From positions 1 through 10,685 of the forward strand of contig WRIP01000030.1 of the NCBI GenBank assembly GCA_009782665.1: DNA of 10,685 bases, in the 5' to 3' direction. The position numbers and the translations under genes are program-made. This DNA comes from Oscillospiraceae bacterium. Its GTDB lineage: Bacteria; Bacillota; Clostridia; Oscillospirales; Ruminococcaceae. Below the pieces are notes generated by a model. That model did no database searches. It saw nothing but the letters and a program-made list of their open reading frames with translations, and was not told the DNA's origin. Below are positions 5,332 to 10,685 of this stretch, one piece after another; the stretch's first letter is position 1, and each line of letters begins with the position of its first letter.

Positions 5332-8300
5332 CTACTTTGTCAAATTCCTCAGATAGTCACCTATCTTTGTATCTTCATTCTGCATATGATTGGTCAACCA
5401 ATCTATTACAATATTCCTAATATCATTCACTAACTCCTCGGTAGAACCATTCTCTTCGAATCGTCTGACCAAATCGGCAACTGTTACCTTGAAGCTCTCA
5501 TGAATCAGTTTGTGTTCCTCATACCAGGGATAGTCGTTCTCAAGTTGCAACGCTTCTTCGCTTTCGAAATGATAGACGGTGTAATCAACCAAAAACTCTA
5601 ACGTCTCATGTAAGGTTTCTGCAGCTTTTCCGTGTTCACATTGCAAGATTAGGTTATTTATCATCTCGCATAAACTCTTATGCTGTCGGTCTACTATACT
5701 GCTGCCGAGTTCAAATTTCTTATCCCATACTATCCCATTGAATCGACTGATGATGAGGTAGTTGCGTAGTTTACTGAGTACATCATCAAAATCCAACGGT
5801 TTTCCGAGATGTCCGTTCATGCCCGCATCAAGGCATCTGACCACATCCTCTCGGAAGGCATTGGCAGTCATTGCGATAATCGGAATAGTTTTCGCATTCG
5901 GGAGATCCAGTGATCGTATAACCCGTGTCGCTTCTAATCCGTCCATCTCCGGCATCTGCATGTCCATGAAAATGAGCTCATACTTTTCGGGATCTGCCTT
6001 AAACATCTCTACCACTTCCAGTCCGTTTTCAGCACAGTCGATGGTGAGCATGGTCGGTTCCAACAATGCAAGGACTATCTCGCGATTGATCTCAATATCC
6101 TCTGCAAGTAATATGTAGTGACCTTCGAAATGATCTATTGTGACATCTTGTACAATATCCTGGTCAGATATTCCGGAACCCCGTTTAATATCCACTGTAA
6201 AGATGAACGCAGCACCGCTTCCCAACTCCGACTCAATCCAGATGGTTCCGTTCATCATCTCGACAATACTCTTGCTTATGGCAAGACCTAGTCCGGTTCC
6301 TCCAAACTTGCGGGAAGTATTGCTCTCAGCCTGTTGGAAGGACTGGAACAACTTGGACTGTTGTTCCGGGCTTATTCCGATTCCCGAATCCACCACCGAG
6401 AATTTAATGGTACATACCTCATCTTTTTCTGCTAAGAGTTTGGTGTCAAGCCGTATATCTCCCTCTTCAGGGGTGAATTTGTTGGCGTTACTGAGCAGAT
6501 TGGTTATGACCTGAGCTAGACGTTGATCATCACCGAAGAGCGATTGCGGTATATCACTGTCGATATTTACCACAAAATTCTGTTTTTTATCGTCAATCCT
6601 GAATCGATTAACCGTTATGATTTGATTTATCATTCGATTGAAGTCGAATTCTGATTCAGATAGTTCAAACTTACCTGATTCGATTTTTGACATATCCAGG
6701 ATATCGTTTATCAATCCCAGTAGATGCTTGGATGCTCCATCAATCTTGACAAAACAATCCTTCATCCTTGCTTCATCAACCGCAGAGATACCGATGGTGG
6801 TCATACCGATGATGGCATTCATCGGGGTACGAATTTCATGACTCATATTGGCTAGGAATGTACTCTTACTCTTGCTAGCAGCATCTGCATCCGCACGCTG
6901 TTGTTCCTTGAGCAATAACATATTCTTAGCTTCAGATATATCTATCAATGCACCAGCGACACGGATGGGATCGCCGTCGGCAGTACGGATAGTCTCTCCC
7001 GTCGCATGGAAGTATACATACTCACCCTGTTTGCTCCTGAGTCTGAACTCTATGTCATAGGGTGTAGCACCGGTTTTGTCCATCAGATGAGCTGCAAATG
7101 CGTTGGTAGCATAATCAATATCCTCAGGATGCAGTATCTCCTGCAAAGCACCCACTGAGTTGGGGAAATCGTGTTCATCGACATATCCTAGCATATGTCT
7201 GAACTCATCCGACCATGAGGCATGGTTGTTGGGATTGGTTATATCACCATCCACAATATCCATATCCCACAGGCCGATCTTTGAAGCCTGAACCACTAAC
7301 TCAAGTTTGGTAAGCTGCAGTTCATTCAGTTCCTGTGCATGCTTCAATGCGGTTTCACGACGATGTATATCAGTCATATCGAAAACATATCCCACAATAC
7401 CGAAGCTCTCTCCATAGGGTATCTTTTTCAGTTCGACAATGATGTTGCGTTTTTCTCCAGAGAAAATTAACTCCGTCTCAAACTTTACATATCCATCCTG
7501 AACGGTTTTCATGAGTCGTTCTGCAAGGGGAATTGAAACTCTACCATCCGATTGATAGGGAGGTATGCTGTTAGCCATACGTTCGGCAAAGCCTGCGATG
7601 GTTTCTTCTTTACTAGTAAATCCCATAAACTCAACCGCAGCCGGATTACACTCAATAACTCTGAAGTTACTGTCAAACAGGAAGTTTATCTGCGGATTCT
7701 CGGTCAAAATCAATCGCATGTGGTCGCTGAGTTCCAGCATATGCTTCTGGGCTTCCGATTCCTTCATGTAGGTTAGATCGGTGAAGCTTTCAAGTAATGC
7801 CGGACGACCTCCATAGTTGATTTGGGTTACAGCTTTGATAACCGGGATCTGAACTCCGTCAGCCTTGGTGAAGTTAATCTCTCGACGGTCAAACTCCTGA
7901 TTGTTAATCAGTATCGGGCAATCATGCTTCCCGAATACGTCGGTACAGAGTTTACCTATAATGCTGTCCTTATCTCCTTCATACATGCGAACGGCAGCCG
8001 GATTGGCATCGAGTATGGTGTTAGTTTCGGCATCTACAATGATGATACCACTTTCGACACTGCCCCAGATCATCTCAAATTGGTTGAGGGTGTTGAGATT
8101 CTCGGCGTGTTCTTTCTTTGCATTCTCCATCACATTGACGAAACAGTTACCTGGAATATTGACACCGAGTGCGATTTTTCTGGCCATCTCATAACAGGTA
8201 TTGCTGCCACAGCTACCGCAGTCGATATGTTGTTTATCGTAGTCATTTTTGCCTAGCTGCATATATGCAAGTTGGATATCGTCATCATTTATGACAGCTT

Positions 8301-9375
8301 CAATGATATCTATCGGTTGATATATCCTGAGGAAGTCCTCGTAGTCGAAGGTATCATCATATTGTTTGTATACTGCGTCATAGAATTCTTTATCGCGCTC
8401 AACGGTTGCGTCTTTTCGCTTCTTATCCATTGTTTTATCAATTTCAAATAGGTTTCGATCACGTACCACAGCAGTACCGATATTACATCCTTCTTCGCAG
8501 TTCAATACGTCAAACACTTCAGGTAGGAAGAATTCAGAAGTTTCAGCATAGACATTCAGCTTCTCATACAGATTAAATCCTTCTGCTTTAGCGATATGCA
8601 CCGATTTCCCTAGGAAGTACTCAATATTCTCCTTAAGCCCACCCGGCATCGGGAAGAGAGAACCAAGACCACTTTCATCATGATCAAACTCGGTTTCTTC
8701 TTCGGGTAGTTCAATATTATGAGCCTTGAGATAGGTTAAGATATTTGCAAATGTGATGTTATACTCAGCCAGTTTAGTAGAATCAAATTCTTGCTTTTTG
8801 GCAATACAGGGTGAAATCGCTGCAATCCTATCTGTAATCCCCTTATACTTCCTCATATATATAGACGCGCAGGCCATAGGACTCTGTACCGGAGCTAAAT
8901 AGGTGAGCAAGTCGTGACGATACATCTCACAGTAGGAAACTACAACCGGACAGGGTTGGGTGATAATATGTACCCCTTTGTTCTTTTCGAGGTAACGTAC
9001 ATACCCCCAGATGCAGATATCTGCTCCCAGTGATACATCATAGATTTGTTTTACTCCCAATGACTTGAGATAGGTAAACAATCTCTTATACTCAGGGATG
9101 TTGGTTCTGATGGAAGGAGCGGTCATCAACGAGATGGGTACTCCGTTTGCCAGATCCTCGAAGAATATCTCCATATCATCAGCAAAGGATCTCGCATCAT
9201 GTTTACAGGCAGTGACGCAACGACCACATCCAATACACCGATCATGATCTATCTTGACCTTTATGTTGTCCTCTTCGTCCTGATATGTGATATTTGCTGT
9301 TTCCATCGGACATTCTCTGACACATCGATTACATCCGGTGCATGCCTCATTGTTCGTTCTGATAATTTCAACCAT
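5332..9375 (-). CDS. Sensory [FeFe]-hydrogenase / PAS / hybrid histidine kinase / receiver / hemerythrin fusion
   Basis: A 1347-residue predicted soluble protein without membrane segments. In order: two [4Fe-4S] motifs (C12-C15-C18-C22 and C47-C50-C53-C57); an H-cluster domain at about 80-310 with ligands C142 (TQPCPV), C190 (SPCIAKKQE) and C293/C297 (NCEEGC); a further Fe-S domain (C386, C389, C394, C411); PAS-like segments at about 430-540, 550-670 and 690-815; HisKA with H846 in SHEIRTPMN; an ATPase with N959-N965, DSGIG near 996 and GGTGLGLA near 1025; a receiver at about 1086-1205 with D1093, phospho-acceptor D1138, T1170 and K1192; and a hemerythrin at 1217-1342 with all seven iron ligands (H1232, H1269, E1273, H1288, H1292, H1330, D1335). 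Group C [FeFe]-hydrogenases joined to kinases are thought to be H2 sensors. The proton-relay cysteine before C142 is replaced by proline, which fits sensing over turnover. The start has GGAG at 9383-9386. The hemerythrin suggests O2 or redox input. No partner response regulator is in the window. Confidence 0.93.
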   Translation of the reverse strand: MVEIIRTNNEACTGCNRCVRECPMETANITYQDEEDNIKVKIDHDRCIGCGRCVTACKHDARSFADDMEIFFEDLANGVPISLMTAPSIRTNIPEYKRLFTYLKSLGVKQIYDVSLGADICIWGYVRYLEKNKGVHIITQPCPVVVSYCEMYRHDLLTYLAPVQSPMACASIYMRKYKGITDRIAAISPCIAKKQEFDSTKLAEYNITFANILTYLKAHNIELPEEETEFDHDESGLGSLFPMPGGLKENIEYFLGKSVHIAKAEGFNLYEKLNVYAETSEFFLPEVFDVLNCEEGCNIGTAVVRDRNLFEIDKTMDKKRKDATVERDKEFYDAVYKQYDDTFDYEDFLRIYQPIDIIEAVINDDDIQLAYMQLGKNDYDKQHIDCGSCGSNTCYEMARKIALGVNIPGNCFVNVMENAKKEHAENLNTLNQFEMIWGSVESGIIIVDAETNTILDANPAAVRMYEGDKDSIIGKLCTDVFGKHDCPILINNQEFDRREINFTKADGVQIPVIKAVTQINYGGRPALLESFTDLTYMKESEAQKHMLELSDHMRLILTENPQINFLFDSNFRVIECNPAAVEFMGFTSKEETIAGFAERMANSIPPYQSDGRVSIPLAERLMKTVQDGYVKFETELIFSGEKRNIIVELKKIPYGESFGIVGYVFDMTDIHRRETALKHAQELNELQLTKLELVVQASKIGLWDMDIVDGDITNPNNHASWSDEFRHMLGYVDEHDFPNSVGALQEILHPEDIDYATNAFAAHLMDKTGATPYDIEFRLRSKQGEYVYFHATGETIRTADGDPIRVAGALIDISEAKNMLLLKEQQRADADAASKSKSTFLANMSHEIRTPMNAIIGMTTIGISAVDEARMKDCFVKIDGASKHLLGLINDILDMSKIESGKFELSESEFDFNRMINQIITVNRFRIDDKKQNFVVNIDSDIPQSLFGDDQRLAQVITNLLSNANKFTPEEGDIRLDTKLLAEKDEVCTIKFSVVDSGIGISPEQQSKLFQSFQQAESNTSRKFGGTGLGLAISKSIVEMMNGTIWIESELGSGAAFIFTVDIKRGSGISDQDIVQDVTIDHFEGHYILLAEDIEINREIVLALLEPTMLTIDCAENGLEVVEMFKADPEKYELIFMDMQMPEMDGLEATRVIRSLDLPNAKTIPIIAMTANAFREDVVRCLDAGMNGHLGKPLDFDDVLSKLRNYLIISRFNGIVWDKKFELGSSIVDRQHKSLCEMINNLILQCEHGKAAETLHETLEFLVDYTVYHFESEEALQLENDYPWYEEHKLIHESFKVTVADLVRRFEENGSTEELVNDIRNIVIDWLTNHMQNEDTKIGDYLRNLTK

Positions 9376-9382
9376 AGAATAA

Positions 9383-9386
9383 CTCC
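9383..9386 (-). promoter_or_regulatory. Ribosome binding site of the sensor-kinase gene
   Basis: GGAG on the minus strand, seven bases before the ATG at 9375. The first conserved ferredoxin cysteine follows at residue 12, so this start leaves no surplus N-terminus. Confidence 0.65.
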
Positions 9387-9399
9387 GTCAAGGTATGTA

Positions 9400-9418
9400 T
9401 AGTTTATATTGTAAACTA
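9400..9418. promoter_or_regulatory. Perfect 7-5-7 palindrome overlapping the -10 box: candidate operator
   Basis: TAGTTTA-TATTG-TAAACTA reads as an exact inverted repeat with a five-base centre. It covers the proposed -10 hexamer and the expected transcript start of the sensor-kinase gene, so a bound dimer would block RNA polymerase. No regulator of it can be named. Confidence 0.5.
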
Positions 9419-9437
9419 ATTGACTCTCTGCTTTCAA
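9408..9437 (-). promoter_or_regulatory. Candidate housekeeping promoter of the sensor-kinase gene
   Basis: On the minus strand TTGAAA (9432-9437), 18 bases, then TACAAT (9408-9413). Each box is one base off consensus. The predicted start near 9401 gives a leader of about 26 bases that contains the ribosome site. Confidence 0.55.
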
Positions 9438-9727
9438 TAACACTGTTCATTAGCGGAAGATAGCGTTACTCTAAGAAAATAATACTCGCTGTATACCGCA
9501 AGGTCAATATGCCAATGCAACATTGAGATGAGATGGATTTAGTTCCACATCCATCAATCCGCCGATGTTTAGTAACAACTTCGATTAGATGTGACGATAT
9601 TTGTGGGACCTTAAAGGCTCTCATCGCTATCAGTATACCATATTATATGGGTTTCGAGGTATATGACAGCTACAGCAAGACTGGTGTGAACGATTGATGT
9701 AGTTGGCTGTCGTAATGTGTAAAGATA
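9438..9727. other. Intergenic stretch without a convincing gene
   Basis: No open frame here looks like a protein. Small stem-loops are present: GATGGAT/ATCCATC at 9532-9555 with a ten-base loop, and CCATAT-T-ATATGG at 9638-9650. Neither has a U-tract. I see no tRNA, repeat array or riboswitch signature. Confidence 0.4.
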
Positions 9728-9767
9728 GAAAAAAACATCAGGTGGTTCTTCAACCATCTGATGTTTT
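9728..9767 (-). terminator. Intrinsic terminator of the AraC-type gene
   Basis: A 16-base stem (9732-9747 with 9752-9767, one mismatch, CTTC loop) is followed on the minus strand by a run of seven T residues (9729-9735). It lies 25 bases after the regulator's stop codon. The A-rich opposite flank is short of a U-tract, so minus-strand use is favoured. Confidence 0.88.
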
Positions 9768-9791
9768 CTGGTTTTGACTAAATTTCTACTG

Positions 9792-10559
9792 TCATTTCTT
9801 TGTGACAGAAAGCCATACCTCTTCATAGAATCTACCTTGCTCGGTAACTCCGTATATCTCCATGTCATATATCTCGTCGTCAACCCCTTCGACCTTTTCG
9901 TATCCCGAGGAGGGTAACCATTCCTTATATGCATGACGGAACAGTTTACCTATCTCTTGCCCATATTGGTTTTCCTCAAACTCTTCACTACGAAATACTG
10001 CCCAGGTAGCATCCTCGGCATGGATTACCCCGAATCCTGCAGTTTCATCTATATCTTCGCAGACTAAGCCGATCATGTACCTGAAATCTCCTTTAGTTTC
10101 ATCTACATGACCACAAACACCGACCAGTTCAGACCTTCCCACAAATTCTTGTAACCTCGCTAAACTGCCATCCTTGAAACACTCATCCCAGAATAATGAT
10201 ATCTTTTCGGTTTCATCATTACCGAATCGTCTGTCAATACCCAGCACACTGAACGCTTCCTTTTGTTCAATTCTCCAGTTCATACCTTTTATTCCTTCTA
10301 CTATTATTTGAAAGGTCATCGGAGGGAAACTTACCAGCTCAGTACCCTGTCTTCTGGCAACCGTAGGCGTTACACCGTGTTGTTTTACGAACGCCCTCGT
10401 AAAACTGTCGGCACTGTCGTAACCATACTTAATGGCTAAATCTATCACCCGTTCTTTACTGCTTTGTAGTTCAATGGCAGCCAGTGAAAGTTTCCGTTTG
10501 CGTATATACTCGGAGAGTGTAATGTCTGCGATATAGTTGAACAATCGACAGAAATGATG
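9792..10559 (-). pseudogene. AraC-family regulator with GyrI-like effector domain, 5'-truncated
   Basis: The remaining protein starts within the AraC DNA-binding domain. HHFCRLFNYIADITLSEYIR is the end of the first helix-turn-helix and the connecting helix. The second helix-turn-helix follows (VIDLAIKYGYDSADSFTRAF), then HGVTPTVAR. An effector-binding domain of the GyrI/AraC_E_bind type occupies about residues 75-250, counting from a TTG at 10544, and ends normally. Relatives begin some 40 residues earlier (the first DNA-recognition helices), but here the frame meets TAG at 10584-10586. The only available start is the TTG, without a clear ribosome site. Losing the first helix-turn-helix should abolish normal DNA binding, so this is probably a pseudogene, though a GyrI-like small-molecule-binding protein made from the TTG cannot be excluded. 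The break coincides with the stem-loop at 10566-10604. Confidence 0.7.
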
Positions 10560-10565
10560 TTCTAT

Positions 10566-10604
10566 CCTGTAAAGGTGTGGAATCTACCACACTAAAATTA
10601 CAGG
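10566..10604. repeat. Compound stem-loop at the truncation point of the AraC gene
   Basis: An outer stem CCTGTAA (10566-10572) with TTACAGG (10598-10604) encloses an inner perfect stem GTGTGG (10575-10580) with CCACAC (10587-10592). Small bulges separate the two. There is no U-tract. It may be the end of a mobile element or the scar of a rearrangement. It does not fit an integron attC core. Confidence 0.5.
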
Positions 10605-10685
10605 GCAGTTACGCCATTTGCGGCACGGATGGACGGCAACTGAAAATCATCGGCTGAAAATATTTTATATCGTTGGAACATTTAC
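10605..10685. other. Unassigned window edge
   Basis: On the minus strand a 27-codon frame (ATG at 10681, stop TAA at 10598-10600 inside the stem-loop) reads ...SADDFQLPSIRAANGVTAL. On the plus strand another frame stays open to the window edge. Neither can be confirmed as coding. This stretch looks more GC-rich than the neighbouring sequence. Confidence 0.2.

Noticed and set aside
7822..8256. 144-residue plus-strand ORF opposite the kinase gene
   Set aside because: Antisense shadow of the first PAS and Fe-S region. The minus-strand frame is an unbroken 1347-residue protein with many conserved motifs.
9261..9443. 60-residue minus-strand ORF over the kinase start
   Set aside because: It overlaps the ferredoxin coding region and promoter in another frame and has no family resemblance.
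9611..9934. 107-residue minus-strand ORF
   Set aside because: It overlaps the regulator's 3' end in another frame and runs through the strong terminator. Its sequence looks like out-of-frame noise.
10566..10650. Integron attC site
   Set aside because: The stem-loop lacks the RYYYAAC/GTTRRRY core pairs, and no integrase or cassette layout is present.

Overview
The window reads as chromosomal DNA of an anaerobic, AT-rich, low-GC Gram-positive bacterium, most likely a Clostridia-type Firmicute. The evidence is AGGAGG-type ribosome binding sites, an ECF sigma factor tied to a membrane protein, a sensory [FeFe]-hydrogenase, and IS200/IS605-family debris. No species can be named from the sequence. 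Every gene I can support lies on the minus strand, so gene order runs from high to low coordinates.

Right part (about 9.7-10.7 kb): a 5'-truncated AraC-family regulator with a GyrI-like effector-binding domain. Its sequence stops resembling the family beside a compound stem-loop, and a strong intrinsic terminator follows it. About 300 bases without a convincing gene separate it from the next gene.

Centre (5.3-9.4 kb): one very large protein of 1347 residues. It joins two [4Fe-4S] ferredoxin motifs, an H-cluster [FeFe]-hydrogenase domain, a further Fe-S domain, three PAS-like segments, a histidine kinase, a receiver and a C-terminal hemerythrin. This is the layout of a hydrogen-sensing hybrid kinase, with a diiron O2-binding module added at the output end. 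Its promoter carries a perfect 7-5-7 palindrome over the -10 box.

Between 4.0 and 5.33 kb lies a decayed IS200/IS605-type region. It holds a frameshifted Y1 transposase (tnpA), a cluster of stem-loops, and a frameshifted C-terminal scrap that looks like IscB, the RNA-guided HNH nuclease family ancestral to Cas9. Similar stem-loops mark the two outer edges. A strong terminator just beyond may once have served the sensor kinase gene.

Left part (0.2-4.0 kb): a calcineurin-like phosphoesterase, then a two-gene unit. Its first gene encodes an ECF sigma factor continuous in frame with a membrane-anchored, presumably extracytoplasmic two-repeat domain. A perfect internal Shine-Dalgarno and ATG sit exactly at the junction, so the membrane part may also be made alone. 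The second gene is a tandem paralogue of that membrane part (330 versus 325 residues). An ECF-like promoter upstream suggests autoregulation. The extracytoplasmic repeat matches no family I recognise, and this sigma/membrane/paralogue cassette is the best candidate for an undescribed system here.
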